Positions 1-9,004 of a stretch of DNA of 32,609 nt are shown piece after piece. The position numbers were made by a program, and so were the translations under genes. Within the stretch, counting starts at the first letter, position 1, and the number at the start of each line of letters is the position of its first letter. The notes under the pieces were generated by a model. The model did not search any database. It worked only from the letters and a program-made list of their open reading frames with translations, and had not been told where the DNA came from. Source of the stretch: Candidatus Brocadiaceae bacterium (lineage in GTDB: Bacteria; Planctomycetota; Brocadiia; SM23-32); the NCBI GenBank assembly GCA_003551305.1, contig PUMJ01000064.1, positions 1-32,609 of the forward strand. Reading direction: 5' to 3'.

Positions 1-1842
1 CCGGCGGGGCCGTTCTTCCTGCTGCTTCTGCTCACTGTGGGCGCGAACCTGGTCATCAAGTTGATCAACGAGCGGTGGGCGCTCAAGCAGTCCGAGCTCA
101 TGCTGGTCTGGTGCATGATGATCATCTGTGCCACGGTGCCCTCGAGCGGGTTGATGCGGTTCCTTTTTTCGATGCAGGCGGCGCCGGCCTACTACGCGGA
201 CGACAGCGGCCTGCCGCACCAGCAGCAGTTGCTGCAGGAAGTGCCCGAGAACCTGGTTCTGACGAAGGACCCGCGTTCGGTGGCGGCTCAGGAGTTTTTC
301 GAGGGGCAGCCGGGCGATGAGGCACCGCGCATCTACATGCGCCGGTGGGTCAGGCCGCTGACCTCCTGGCTCGTGTTGGTGGGGCTGTTTTACCTGGCGA
401 CGTTCTTCCTGACGGGCATCTTCCGCAAACAGTGGGTGGACGTGGAGCGGCTCATCTTTCCACTGGCCCGCGTTCCCCTCGATATGACCGAGGGGAGCGC
501 CGGGCCGGAGTGGCTCTCGGCCTTCTTCCGCAGCAAGCCATTTGCCTTCGGGCTGGTGCTGAGTCTCGTGTTCGCTTTCATCCGGGCCGCCCCCGTTCTG
601 ACGGGGGCCACGCAGGGATGGCTCCCCAGTGTTGACGTGCAGCAGTTCCTGTGGGATACGCCCCTTGCGCAGATGTCCTTCGGCAGCGCCATCCTGTTCC
701 CGATAGCGGTCGGCATTGCGTTCCTGGTGCCGGCGGACGTTGCCCTGAGCGTCTGGCTGTTCTTTATCTTCACCCGTCTTGAACTGCAGACGTCTCACTG
801 GCTCGGTCGGCCCATCGTGGGGGGCACTTATGGAGAGTGGATGCAGTGGCAGCAGGCGGGGGCGTTCATCGTCTTCACCCTCATGATGTTCTGGGCTGCC
901 CGGCGTCATCTGGGGGATGTTGTCAAGAAGGCCCTGAGGCTGGACAGGTCCATTGACGATTCCGACGAGCCCGTGAGCTATGGAGTCTGTTTCTGGGGAC
1001 TGCTGCTCTCGACGATGGGTATGGTCGCGTGGTACTGGTTTTACGGCATGCGTGGCCGTTATGTGGTCATGACGGTTGCACTGCTGGCGCTGATGTTCTG
1101 CGCCGCGCTGGTGCATGCGCGGCTTATCTCCCAGGGGGGCATATTCTTCACCCAGCACACCTGGAGCCCGACGGTGGTTCTGCACGGCATCTCGGGCGGC
1201 TATGCGTTCACGCGGGTGGGCGCCGTCGTGGCCCACATACAGAACGCCATCCTCATCCAGGACGCCCGCGAGATACTGAGCGGTCACGCGATGAACGCCC
1301 TGCGCATCTCGTCGGTGTTCGAGAAGCGCAAACGTCTCTTCCTGCCCATCATGCTGTTCGTGCTGGCGGTCGCAATCGGCGTCAGCAGCTACAGCACGCT
1401 GCGGATGTACTACTCGGCCGGCGGTTTTAACACCGAGAACACCTACGGCATGCGGTCGCTGCCGAGGCAGATTTTCCGGGAAAGCGGACGGATGATCACC
1501 GACCCGCACGGCTCGGCCCAGCCGCAGTGGGGGGCCTTCGGCCTCGGAGGGGGCATCATGTTCTTCCTGACCGTGATGCGGGCTCGCTTCTACTGGTGGC
1601 CGGTGCACTCCCTGGGTTTCCTGATCGGTGCCAGTTGGCCGGCGCAGAACCTGTGGTTCCCCTTCATGCTCGGCTGGCTGATCAAGGTGGGCATCATGAA
1701 GTTCGGCGGAGGGCGCATGCTGCGCAAGGCGCGCAGCACGTTCATGGGGGTGATTATCGGTGAGTTCACCGCTATCGGTATCTCGACGCTGCTGGGCCTT
1801 CTGGCGGGCATTCAGCTCGGCTTTATCTTTATGCCCGGGTAG
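1..1842 (+). CDS. DUF6785-type polytopic membrane protein (5' end outside window)
   Basis: Only the 3' part is present: the frame is open from base 1, with hydrophobic sequence before the first possible start (GTG at 37), so the real start lies upstream. About 613 residues are visible, with a dozen or so hydrophobic segments, including paired helices near the N-terminus and a Gly-rich hydrophobic stretch before the C-terminus (LLGLLAGIQLGFIFMPG). The layout and local motifs match the large DUF6785/DUF6784 membrane proteins, which are distantly like oligopeptide transporters and are common in planctomycete-like and Hydrogenedentes-type genomes. The substrate is unknown. It converges on the DUF362 gene, with 8 bases between the stop codons. 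The family call comes from remembered resemblance and not from a defined catalytic motif. Confidence 0.6.
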   Translation, partial: PAGPFFLLLLLTVGANLVIKLINERWALKQSELMLVWCMMIICATVPSSGLMRFLFSMQAAPAYYADDSGLPHQQQLLQEVPENLVLTKDPRSVAAQEFFEGQPGDEAPRIYMRRWVRPLTSWLVLVGLFYLATFFLTGIFRKQWVDVERLIFPLARVPLDMTEGSAGPEWLSAFFRSKPFAFGLVLSLVFAFIRAAPVLTGATQGWLPSVDVQQFLWDTPLAQMSFGSAILFPIAVGIAFLVPADVALSVWLFFIFTRLELQTSHWLGRPIVGGTYGEWMQWQQAGAFIVFTLMMFWAARRHLGDVVKKALRLDRSIDDSDEPVSYGVCFWGLLLSTMGMVAWYWFYGMRGRYVVMTVALLALMFCAALVHARLISQGGIFFTQHTWSPTVVLHGISGGYAFTRVGAVVAHIQNAILIQDAREILSGHAMNALRISSVFEKRKRLFLPIMLFVLAVAIGVSSYSTLRMYYSAGGFNTENTYGMRSLPRQIFRESGRMITDPHGSAQPQWGAFGLGGGIMFFLTVMRARFYWWPVHSLGFLIGASWPAQNLWFPFMLGWLIKVGIMKFGGGRMLRKARSTFMGVIIGEFTAIGISTLLGLLAGIQLGFIFMPG

Positions 1843-1850
1843 GCTGTGCC

Positions 1851-3089
1851 TCAGCGAAAGGGGGCTCGCAGCCAGTCGGCCAGGCGTGTTGCCGGGGTGC
1901 GCTCGATGGTGATGGCGTCGCAGGGGCAGACCTCGGCGCAGCAGTAGCAGCTTATGCAGTGGCTCCTGTCAACGCGGTACTGGCCATCGGCTTCCTCGCA
2001 GTGAATGGTCTTGCTGGGGCAGTTGCGGGCGCACTCTCCGCAGTTGATGCAGCGGTCCTCCGCTATGCGGGCATAGCGAGTCTGGAATGTCCTCAGCGCG
2101 CCCCGCAGGAGCCAGCGGGGCACCAGGCGCGCCAGGGGACTGCTGGTGTAGGTGGGGGGCTTGGCGAAGTCGGCCGGAGCGAACGCCTCGGCGGGCTCGC
2201 CGCGCACCTGGATGTCGGCCGGCGCCACGGCGCCCAGGCCGCGTTCTGCGCATTCCGCCAGGAGCGGCACCCGCACCGGGTCGAAGCCCATTACCTGGGC
2301 GCAGAAGCTATCCAACGCCACCGGGTCGGCGCTGGCGGCTATCAACTCCAGGTGCCGCAGGGCGCCGTTGCTCGGCCCGTGTCCCTCCATGCCCACCACC
2401 CCGTCGGTGAAAGCGACGGCGGGTGGCAGGGCCTCGTAAAGGTCGCACAGCAGCGTGGCGAAATCGCGCGGGTGCGGCGCCTTCACGTGGGCCTGCTTCT
2501 TGGCCCCGCCCGGCACCAGGCCGAACAGGTTCTTCACGGGGCCGGTCACCCAGGTGAGCATGTGGGTCTTCAGCTTGGCGACGGAGACGACGAGGTCGAA
2601 TTCGCCCAGGTTGGCGGGCAGGGGGATCTCGGTGTAAATCCGGCCGTTCTCGAAATGGATGCTCTCGCGGGGCTGGGCGTCCACGTTGTAGAGGGTGGCG
2701 CCGGTGCGGCGGGCGACCTCCACGATGCCCGAGCGCTCCATGGCATGGCGGGTGGAATTGTCGCCGAAGGAGCCGCAGGAGTCGCCGAGGGCGATGCGGC
2801 AGCCGAAGTCCGACCTCAGCAGTTCCGCCACGGCCTGCACGACGGCCGGATGCGTGTTGACGTGATCCTCGGGCCCGCGCGTGCTGGACAGCAGATTCGG
2901 CTTGACCAGCACGGTGTCGGCCTGCGTGAGCGTCTCCTGCAGGTCGGGCAACGCCTGCACGCAACGGCGGATGGCCGCGCGCACCGCCTTTGGCTCATAG
3001 CTGATGCAACGGGCTGTCCCGACCGCAGCCCCTGGCTCTGAGCCCTTGGGGGGCGGGCTGCCGACCATCGTTGATTTCGTCTGCGTCAT
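1851..3089 (-). CDS. DUF362 domain protein with C-terminal 2[4Fe-4S] ferredoxin domain
   Basis: 412 residues. The N-terminal two thirds are a DUF362 domain: VLVKPNLL at about 61-68, the conserved VAKLKTHMLTWVTGPVKNLF segment at 170-189, and a DPVALDSF motif near 256-263. The C-terminus carries two classical CxxCxxCxxxC clusters, Cys347/350/353/357 and Cys378/381/384/388, which should bind two [4Fe-4S] clusters. DUF362-ferredoxin proteins are common in anaerobes, and their reaction is not established. The frame stays open another 90 codons upstream, but that part is Arg/Pro-rich and unlike the family, so I chose ATG at 3089. A TACAAT -10-like hexamer lies about 30 bases upstream of that start. 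It is probably a cytoplasmic redox protein with its own transcript. Confidence 0.85.
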   Translation of the reverse strand: MTQTKSTMVGSPPPKGSEPGAAVGTARCISYEPKAVRAAIRRCVQALPDLQETLTQADTVLVKPNLLSSTRGPEDHVNTHPAVVQAVAELLRSDFGCRIALGDSCGSFGDNSTRHAMERSGIVEVARRTGATLYNVDAQPRESIHFENGRIYTEIPLPANLGEFDLVVSVAKLKTHMLTWVTGPVKNLFGLVPGGAKKQAHVKAPHPRDFATLLCDLYEALPPAVAFTDGVVGMEGHGPSNGALRHLELIAASADPVALDSFCAQVMGFDPVRVPLLAECAERGLGAVAPADIQVRGEPAEAFAPADFAKPPTYTSSPLARLVPRWLLRGALRTFQTRYARIAEDRCINCGECARNCPSKTIHCEEADGQYRVDRSHCISCYCCAEVCPCDAITIERTPATRLADWLRAPFR

Positions 3090-3098
3090 CTTGTGGGG

Positions 3099-3121
3099 AC
3101 CTCGCACAACGGGAAGAACCA
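3099..3121 (+). repeat. 23-base motif shared with 22169-22191 (inverted copy)
   Basis: The plus strand reads ACCTCGCACAAC, one variable base, GGAAG, one variable base, ACCA. The minus strand of 22169-22191 carries the same motif with 21 of 23 bases identical. Both copies lie in the leader of a minus-strand gene (DUF362 and the PurO-type gene), but in opposite orientation relative to the gene. In the second copy the GGAAGGA part is the likely ribosome binding site. Confidence 0.35.
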
Positions 3122-3149
3122 TTGTACGGCTTCGGCCCGGCCCGATGAA
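3121..3149 (-). promoter_or_regulatory. Possible promoter of the DUF362 gene
   Basis: On the minus strand TACAAT (3126-3121) is preceded at 17 bases by TTCATC (3149-3144). The -10 is good and the -35 is poor. Predicted start is near 3114, giving a leader of about 25 bases. The rest of the gap 3090-3362 shows no convincing gene or terminator. Confidence 0.35.
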
Positions 3150-3362
3150 AGAAAAGACGCGATGACCGGGGTCACTCGTCGGCGGGGCCGGCATTGTGAG
3201 CGCAGAAACACGGCAACCGCCGATGAACGAAGACGGGCAGCGGGCAACTCTGCGCAGCACGATTGTCCGGGCGGGGGTCTCGCCCCGGCCGGTGATGTCT
3301 GCCGGGAAAACAGGCCGGGAGGCTGTCAGGGGTCCGCCTCTCCGTCTGCTGCGGAGCACAAG

Positions 3363-4721
3363 CTACGGCCTGTGGTCTTCGGCGGGCGCCCGTCCCTGCG
3401 CCTGGCGGGACGCGCGCCGCACCAGCAGCCCCAGCACGAAAAGCGCCGCCAGCAGGGCGATCCAGACCAGCCAGGAGAACCGTTCGGCCGGGGGCGCCGC
3501 TTCGGGAGCTAAGTGGGCGGGATTGTCTGTCACCTGGCCGGCAGTCACGGATGTGAGGCCCTCGTCGCGGAGCTTCTCCACGTAGTGGGCCAGGTCGTAG
3601 CGCGGCGGCTGCGCGTCCGGCCGGCCCAGGTAGAGGGTGTATTCGCCCGGGGCCCGGGCAGGAAGCTCCAGGAAGCCCCGGAAGCGGGTCACCTCGGTTC
3701 CCACGAGGCCCAGGGGAGGATTGTCCTGGTTGTGGATGCTGATCCGCACGAAGCGGTAGGGGGCGCCGGCCAGGTCGAGCGTCAGGGACTCGTCCACGTC
3801 CTCGCCGACTGCGTACCGGAACAACGCCCCTCGCCCGACCGGGTGCCAGGGCTCCTCGACCGTCTGCATAACCGGGGCGGCGTCCTCTCGGGGCCTGGGG
3901 ACGGTGCGCGTTGTGCGGTTGCGGCCGGTGACGGCAACCCGCCGGAAGAAATTGGCATCCTCGAACTCGGCCCGTACCTGGTGCAGGGGCAGGTGCCGGT
4001 AGCCCAGGTCCAGGTCCACGTGCTGCCACCGGCGGTCCTCGCTGTAAGAGACCTCCACCGCCCTGACGGGGACAGGCTTCGTCTGCGGCGGCTCCCGGGT
4101 GATTTGCCAGAGGACGACGCTCTCGATGGCGATGCGGTCCGGGTCGTGCTGATCGTTGTAGACGGTAACGCGCAGGTGGCGGTAGTCGTTGCGGGGCAGG
4201 TTGATCTCATCCAGTTCGTAGTCCTGGTGGCCCTCCCGCCCCCGGGCGGAGATGATGAAGGCCCCCTCTCGCAACACGCTCCAGCGCCGCCCGTCCGGGC
4301 TGCCCTCGACGAGCACTTTCCGGCGGAAGTCAGTGCCCGAGGTCTCGATGCGGATCCGGTCTTTCATGACCGGCCGGCCCAGGTCCACGTTGACGGACGC
4401 CTGCCGCCCCGGCACGTGGGTGTGGTTGTAAAGATGCGCTTCGCGCCGTTCACGCTCGAGTCTGCCCCGCGCCAGTCGCACGGCATGGGGCACTTCGGAG
4501 CCATCCGGCCCGATGATGCGCCGGTCCGCCAGGTCGGGCCGGGCGTGGTGGAATACCGCGGGCGGAAGCTCCACCTGCACGAGCCCCTCGCCGACGTCAG
4601 GCGGAATCCTGAATCGCACCAGGTGCGACCACGCCGCCGGCTCCTCGCCGGCATTCTTCGCCTCCGCCATTCCCGCCGCCAGCAGAGCCAGCAGTGCCAG
4701 GGCGGGCACCAGCAGTTTCAT
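3363..4721 (-). CDS. DUF3999 family protein, secreted or membrane-anchored
   Basis: 452 residues. It starts with a signal peptide (MKLLVPALALLALLAAGMAEA, cleavage likely after Ala21) and ends with a single hydrophobic helix (WLVWIALLAALFVLGLLV) followed by a basic tail. It should therefore be an exported protein tethered to the membrane by its C-terminus. The middle is rich in beta-strand-like sequence, including two similar stretches built around RIxVYNDQHDPDRIAIESV and RISIHNQDNPPLGL, which suggests two related beta-sandwich (discoidin-like) modules. DUF3999 proteins are characteristically encoded next to DUF2339 membrane proteins, as here. The start ATG at 4721 overlaps the stop of the DUF2339 gene in ATGA, and GGAGGGAAGGAGG just upstream is a strong ribosome binding site. 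The frame stays open beyond this start but only as antisense-like sequence inside DUF2339. Function is unknown, possibly envelope-related. Confidence 0.8.
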   Translation of the reverse strand: MKLLVPALALLALLAAGMAEAKNAGEEPAAWSHLVRFRIPPDVGEGLVQVELPPAVFHHARPDLADRRIIGPDGSEVPHAVRLARGRLERERREAHLYNHTHVPGRQASVNVDLGRPVMKDRIRIETSGTDFRRKVLVEGSPDGRRWSVLREGAFIISARGREGHQDYELDEINLPRNDYRHLRVTVYNDQHDPDRIAIESVVLWQITREPPQTKPVPVRAVEVSYSEDRRWQHVDLDLGYRHLPLHQVRAEFEDANFFRRVAVTGRNRTTRTVPRPREDAAPVMQTVEEPWHPVGRGALFRYAVGEDVDESLTLDLAGAPYRFVRISIHNQDNPPLGLVGTEVTRFRGFLELPARAPGEYTLYLGRPDAQPPRYDLAHYVEKLRDEGLTSVTAGQVTDNPAHLAPEAAPPAERFSWLVWIALLAALFVLGLLVRRASRQAQGRAPAEDHRP

Positions 4722-6982
4722 GATGCCTCCCTTCCTCCGGCCAGGTCGAGGATGTATCCTTCGGCCCGGCCGTAGAGATAAGCGGCCCCGACCATCAGCA
4801 GGCCGAGCACGACGAAGGCCACGATGCGGTAGACCTGTTTGACCCCGGCTATGTCCACCAACACGAGCTTGACGGCGGTGGCCCCGAAGAGCCCGAGGCC
4901 CACCAGGCGCAGCGCACGGAACCGCCGCCTGAAGCCCACCACAAGCAGGGCCGTGGCGTAGAGGCCCCAGACCACGCTGACGGACATCAGCGCCACCCAC
5001 CGCGCCGTCCGTTCCGGCGTGATGGTCTCGATGCAGTACCTGTAGGATTCCGCGCTCAGCAGTGCAAGCAGCCCCGGTACCCCGGCCCAGAAGACGACCC
5101 GCACGGCGGTGCTCTCCCGGCCCTGAAGCTCCCGTCCCCCCGAAAGCAGGAAGGGATAGGCGAAGGCCGCCAGTATGACCAGCAGCCCGGCCGCGAACCG
5201 GACGTTGGCCACGGGCGCGAACGGTTCGGGGGCCCCTCGGCTGTAGAGGAGCACGCCCAGCGCCGCGGCGACCGCCAGCGGCAGCAGCCCGGCCATCCGT
5301 GCGGCGGGGGAGCGCCACCGCAGGCCGCCCAGCAGGTAGAGCGCGGAGCCGGCAGCCCAGAGGGCCGTCACCGCCGCCAGTCCGACGAAGTCCCGATCGA
5401 TGAACGCCAGGTAGGAGCGCACTTCCGCATGCACTATCACGAGCGCCAGCAAGCCGCCGCCGAGCGCGGCGAACAGCTTGCAGAGGCGGTCACGCGCCGT
5501 TCCCGCCCCCGCGTGGCGTTCGTGCAGCAGCGCGGCCACGCCCGCCGCGACCGGCACACTGATGACCGAGCCGAAGGTCGTGTTGAGAAACGGCCGGAAC
5601 AGCATCGCGTGCAGCGGCCAGTGCGCGGCGAACTGCCAGACGCCCGCCAGCAGCAGCAGCGCAAAGCCCGCCATCCGCACCGGCTCGTAGCGGTAGCGGT
5701 AGCCGAGATAGATGAGCACCGGCCCCTCCGCGGCCCAGGCGAGGGTGATGCCGTGGAGGCCGAGGTGGACGGGCACCGCGAGGGTGAGGAAGACCACCGC
5801 GAGCCCCAGGAAACCGAAAAGCGCGCGGCTCTCCCCCGCGATCCTCCGGCGCGTCATGGCGCCCATGCCCAGGTAGGCCGCCGACATGATGAGCGCGATG
5901 AAGCCAAGGACGCGCTGGTGGTCCTGCCGCAGGACCAGGTAGGCGATCACGAAGGCGAAAGTGGCGTTGGCCAGCGCCAGCAGGAAGCGCTCCAGGGGAA
6001 TGGGCGTCCTCCGCCGCATGTGACGGGCGAACGGCGTCAGCAGGAAGATCACGTAGAAGACGGCCAGCCAGCCCAGCGTCGGTAGCATCGCGGGCGGCTC
6101 ATAGAACTGCACGAACCAGGCCCCGAAGAGGGCCACCGTGCCGATGAAGGCGAGCACGTCGAGGGCGCGCCAGCGCTTGAACACCGCCACTCCCAGCACC
6201 CCGGCGTTCAGAACCGCCAGATAGCCGAACAGCGCGTCCCGGGCGTCCTCGCCGGTGGAGAGCAGCACGGGCGTCAGCAGGCCCCCCAGCACCGCCAGGA
6301 AGCTGATGGGCAGCGCATCGTGCAGGAGCGCGAGCTTCAACCCCCCGGCCGTCACAAGGACCATGGCGCCGAACGCCGCCGGCTGCGGCAGCAATTCGTA
6401 GAGGGAGAACGCCGCGAACAATGACAGGTAAAGCACAGCCAGCCCGCCGCCGATCAGCCCCTGGCCCAGCGGTCTCAATTGTCGGCGCAGGGCCCGGTGG
6501 CCGCCCGCGACGAGGCCGATGCCGGCCAGGATGCCGAGCGCGACCCGGGTGGTGGGCCCGATCCACTGCTGCTCGAAGGCATACTTGACGAAGAAGCCCA
6601 GACCCACCAGCAGGGCCATCACGCCGACCCACGTCAGCCACTGCTGCCCGGCTTTCTTCTCGATGCGTGCCCAGTCCCTGCGCAGCCGCTTGCCCGCTGG
6701 CTCAGCTTTTTCGGCCGGCTCCGGGGGCTCGGGTTCGGCGGGTGGGGTGCTTTCGGGCGGGGGCGGTTCCGCCGGGGTTTCGGCTTCCGGAGTGGGCTCC
6801 GGCGGGGGCTCGCCCGGTCCGAGGCGCTCCTCCAGGCGCGAGAGCCGGCGCTTGATAGCCACGATATCGCCACGAGACGCCGACGGTTTGCCGCCTCCCA
6901 GAACCAGGAAAAACGCGATAATCCCGAGGATCGAGCCCCCGATGACCATCAGCGCGAAGGCTATGCCTATCAGCTCCACCAT
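4718..6982 (-). CDS. DUF2339 family polytopic membrane protein
   Basis: 754 residues. Order of parts: an N-terminal membrane helix (residues 1-30), a short charged helix likely to form a coiled coil (RGDIVAIKRRLSRLEERLG), a Pro/Glu-rich linker of about 45 residues, then some twenty or more hydrophobic segments to the end. The conserved entry to the membrane domain, GQQWLTWVGVMALLVGLGFF, and the LLTPVLLSTGED loop are typical of DUF2339. The molecular function of the family is unknown, and it is usually paired with DUF3999, which follows here with an ATGA overlap. I chose ATG at 6982 (MVELIGIAF) because the 20 codons before it are charged and unlike a membrane-protein N-terminus, and because AGAGAGG lies upstream. 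A promoter is visible at 7064-7092. Confidence 0.85.
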   Translation of the reverse strand: MVELIGIAFALMVIGGSILGIIAFFLVLGGGKPSASRGDIVAIKRRLSRLEERLGPGEPPPEPTPEAETPAEPPPPESTPPAEPEPPEPAEKAEPAGKRLRRDWARIEKKAGQQWLTWVGVMALLVGLGFFVKYAFEQQWIGPTTRVALGILAGIGLVAGGHRALRRQLRPLGQGLIGGGLAVLYLSLFAAFSLYELLPQPAAFGAMVLVTAGGLKLALLHDALPISFLAVLGGLLTPVLLSTGEDARDALFGYLAVLNAGVLGVAVFKRWRALDVLAFIGTVALFGAWFVQFYEPPAMLPTLGWLAVFYVIFLLTPFARHMRRRTPIPLERFLLALANATFAFVIAYLVLRQDHQRVLGFIALIMSAAYLGMGAMTRRRIAGESRALFGFLGLAVVFLTLAVPVHLGLHGITLAWAAEGPVLIYLGYRYRYEPVRMAGFALLLLAGVWQFAAHWPLHAMLFRPFLNTTFGSVISVPVAAGVAALLHERHAGAGTARDRLCKLFAALGGGLLALVIVHAEVRSYLAFIDRDFVGLAAVTALWAAGSALYLLGGLRWRSPAARMAGLLPLAVAAALGVLLYSRGAPEPFAPVANVRFAAGLLVILAAFAYPFLLSGGRELQGRESTAVRVVFWAGVPGLLALLSAESYRYCIETITPERTARWVALMSVSVVWGLYATALLVVGFRRRFRALRLVGLGLFGATAVKLVLVDIAGVKQVYRIVAFVVLGLLMVGAAYLYGRAEGYILDLAGGREAS

Positions 6983-7044
6983 CGGCCTGGGCCTCTCTGC
7001 CCGGTCAAACCGCCCGCCCTTCCGGATCGCCGGCAGCGGCAATA

Positions 7045-7059
7045 CAGCGGAAACCGCTG
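7045..7059. repeat. 15-base perfect inverted repeat at the DUF2339 transcription start
   Basis: CAGCGG-AAA-CCGCTG, arms of 6 bases around a 3-base centre. It falls at the predicted start of the DUF2339-DUF3999 transcript (about 7057). It could be an operator or a 5' stem protecting the mRNA. Confidence 0.4.
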
Positions 7060-7063
7060 CCTC

Positions 7064-7092
7064 AATATAGTGGCGGCCGCCGGGGGCGTCAA
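7064..7092 (-). promoter_or_regulatory. Sigma-70-type promoter of the DUF2339-DUF3999 operon
   Basis: Minus strand: TTGACG (7092-7087), 17-base spacer, TATATT (7069-7064). The match is close and the spacing ideal. Predicted start is near 7057, with a leader of about 75 bases to ATG 6982. It is divergent from the GH2 promoter about 100 bases away. Confidence 0.65.
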
Positions 7093-7185
7093 GCCCTGTA
7101 GAGCTCTTGTCGGGACCCGGCCCGCCCGGAGGAGGGGCGACGTCCCGGGTTCAGCGGGCAGGGCCGTGCCCCGGCGCGGTCGGTG

Positions 7186-7215
7186 TTGACAGCCCGGCGT
7201 GCCTTGTCGTACAGT
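7186..7215 (+). promoter_or_regulatory. Sigma-70-type promoter of the GH2-lipoprotein operon
   Basis: TTGACA (7186-7191, perfect -35), 18-base spacer, TACAGT (7210-7215). Predicted start is near 7222, with a 34-base leader containing GAGGAA before ATG 7256. Confidence 0.65.
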
Positions 7216-7255
7216 GCCTCTCAGAGTATCCCCCTGGTGGAAGCGAGGAAGCACA

Positions 7256-9004
7256 ATGGCTGAGCTCCCCCGGCCAGAGCATCCCCGACCCGACCTTCGC
7301 CGTGATGACGCCTGGTGGCTGAACCTGAACGGAACCTGGCAGTTCGAGACCGATCGCGCCGTCTCCGGGGAAGCGCGGGGTTACGCCTCAGGGCGCGACC
7401 TGGCGGGGGAGATCATCGTGCCGTTCTGTCCCGAGAGCCGGCTCAGCGGCATCGGCGACACCGACTTCCACAACTCCGCCTGGTACCGTCGCTTCCTGCA
7501 ACTGCCCGATCGGTGGCAGGGGCGCCGTGTGCTGCTGCACATCGGGGCGTGCGATTACGAGACGACCGTCTGGCTCAACGGCCATGAACTGGGCCGCCAC
7601 ACCGGGGGTTACACGCCCTTCACCGTCGAGCTGACCGAAGCCCTGGCCGGCGACGGACGCGACCAACTGGTGGTGCGCGCCGTGGACGAGGTCCGCCGGG
7701 GCGGCATCCCCCACGGCAAGCAGTCAGAGCGCTACGAGTCGTACGGCTGCCTTTACACCCGCACCACCGGCATCTGGCAGACCGTCTGGCTGGAGGCCGT
7801 GCCGAAGACATACGTGCGGCACGTGCACGCCTGGCCCGACCTGGCGGGTTCGGCCTTCGACCTCGTCCTGCACGTGCGCGGGGCGGGCGAGTGGCACGGC
7901 CGCGTGACGGCGCTGGCCGAGGATGAGCCAGTCGGGGACTGCGCATTCGCCGGGGCGGGGCAAGGCGCCGTCCGCGTGCGCCTGCCTCTGAAGGAAGCCC
8001 GCACGTGGAGCCCGGCCGATCCTTTCCTCTACCGGCTGCGGTTGGAACTGGAAGGGCAGGGCGGCCGGGACGAACTGAGCACCTGGGCGGGGCTGCGCAG
8101 CTTTCGCACCGAAGGAACGCGCCTCCTGCTGAACGGGGAGTCCGTCTTTCTACGTACCGTCCTGGACCAGGGGTTCTATCCGGACGGTATTTACACCGCG
8201 CCGACGGCCGGGGCGCTGGAGGCCGACATCGAGAACGCGATGGCGTTCGGCTTCAACGGAGCACGGCTGCACGAGAAGGTCTTCGAGCCCCTGTTCCTGC
8301 ACATGTGCGATCAAAAGGGCTACCTGGTCTTCGGCGAGTATGCCGACTGGCAGCACGCGATGAACGACGCAGGCTACGTGCACGCGATGGCGGATCAGTG
8401 GCGCGAGGCGCTGCTGCGCGACCTGAGCCACCCCGCGATGATCGGCTGGTGCCCGCTGAATGAGACGGGCGGCGCCGACCGCACCCGCTACGGTGAGTGG
8501 CTCACCCGCCACCTCTACCGCACCACGAAGGCGCTGGACCCCTCTCGGCCCGCGCTCGACACCTCCGGATACTTCCACTTCGAGACCGATATCGAGGACA
8601 CGCACGACTACGAGCAGGACGTGGAGCGCTTCGCGGCCCGCTACGAACCCCTGGCGCGGGGAGCGGTGGCGGACCTGAAAGCCGGGCCGGAGCGGCAGAG
8701 GCCCTACGACGGCACGCGCCCTTACTTCGTGAGCGAGTTCGGCGGGATAGGCTGGCGTGAGGGCGAGGTGCCGGACAGCTCCTGGGGCTACGGCCGGGGG
8801 CCGGCCACGCGCCAGGAGTTCCTGGAGCGCTTCCGCGGGCTGGTCGAGTCCCTGCTGTTCAACCCCGGGGTGGCCGGGTTCTGCTACACGCAGCTTACGG
8901 ACGTGGAGCAGGAGGTCAACGGGTTGCTGACCTATGACCGGCGCCCCAAGTTCGAGCCCGCCGTGATAGCCTCGATACTCCAGCAGAGGGCGGCCCTGGA
9001 ATGA
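7256..9004 (+). CDS. Glycoside hydrolase family 2 protein (beta-galactosidase/glucuronidase-like)
   Basis: 582 residues in the usual GH2 order: a jelly-roll sugar-binding domain (about 15-170, with WYRRFLQLPDRWQGRRVLLHIG and DYETTVWLNGHELGRHTGGYTPF), an Ig-like domain (about 175-285), then the TIM barrel (about 290-570). The acid/base is expected at Glu403 (MIGWCPLNETGG) and the nucleophile at Glu494 (FVSEFGG). The LDQGFYPDGIYTAP segment at the start of the barrel marks a compact GH2 subgroup. It should hydrolyse a beta-linked galactoside, glucuronide or similar; the exact sugar cannot be told. There is no signal peptide, so it probably acts in the cytoplasm on imported oligosaccharides. ATG 7256 was chosen over the in-frame GTG-type start 19 codons upstream because GAGGAA precedes it and the alignment begins there. 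The stop overlaps the next start (ATGA). Confidence 0.88.
   Translation: MAELPRPEHPRPDLRRDDAWWLNLNGTWQFETDRAVSGEARGYASGRDLAGEIIVPFCPESRLSGIGDTDFHNSAWYRRFLQLPDRWQGRRVLLHIGACDYETTVWLNGHELGRHTGGYTPFTVELTEALAGDGRDQLVVRAVDEVRRGGIPHGKQSERYESYGCLYTRTTGIWQTVWLEAVPKTYVRHVHAWPDLAGSAFDLVLHVRGAGEWHGRVTALAEDEPVGDCAFAGAGQGAVRVRLPLKEARTWSPADPFLYRLRLELEGQGGRDELSTWAGLRSFRTEGTRLLLNGESVFLRTVLDQGFYPDGIYTAPTAGALEADIENAMAFGFNGARLHEKVFEPLFLHMCDQKGYLVFGEYADWQHAMNDAGYVHAMADQWREALLRDLSHPAMIGWCPLNETGGADRTRYGEWLTRHLYRTTKALDPSRPALDTSGYFHFETDIEDTHDYEQDVERFAARYEPLARGAVADLKAGPERQRPYDGTRPYFVSEFGGIGWREGEVPDSSWGYGRGPATRQEFLERFRGLVESLLFNPGVAGFCYTQLTDVEQEVNGLLTYDRRPKFEPAVIASILQQRAALE

Noticed and set aside
37-39. GTG at 37 as start of the first gene.
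   Set aside because: The frame is open and hydrophobic back to base 1 with no ribosome binding site, so the gene enters from outside the window.
3122-3362. Possible small gene or terminator in the gap after the DUF3999 gene.
   Set aside because: The open frames there have no start signal or recognisable product, and the GC hairpin near 3270-3290 has a bulge and no T-run.
6290-6330. Peptide LLHDALPIS in the DUF2339 protein resembles the well-known Illumina adapter translation LHDALPI.
   Set aside because: The underlying bases differ from the adapter at about 6 of 22 positions, and the surrounding LAVLGGLLTPVLLSTGED is normal DUF2339 sequence, so it is genuine coding DNA.
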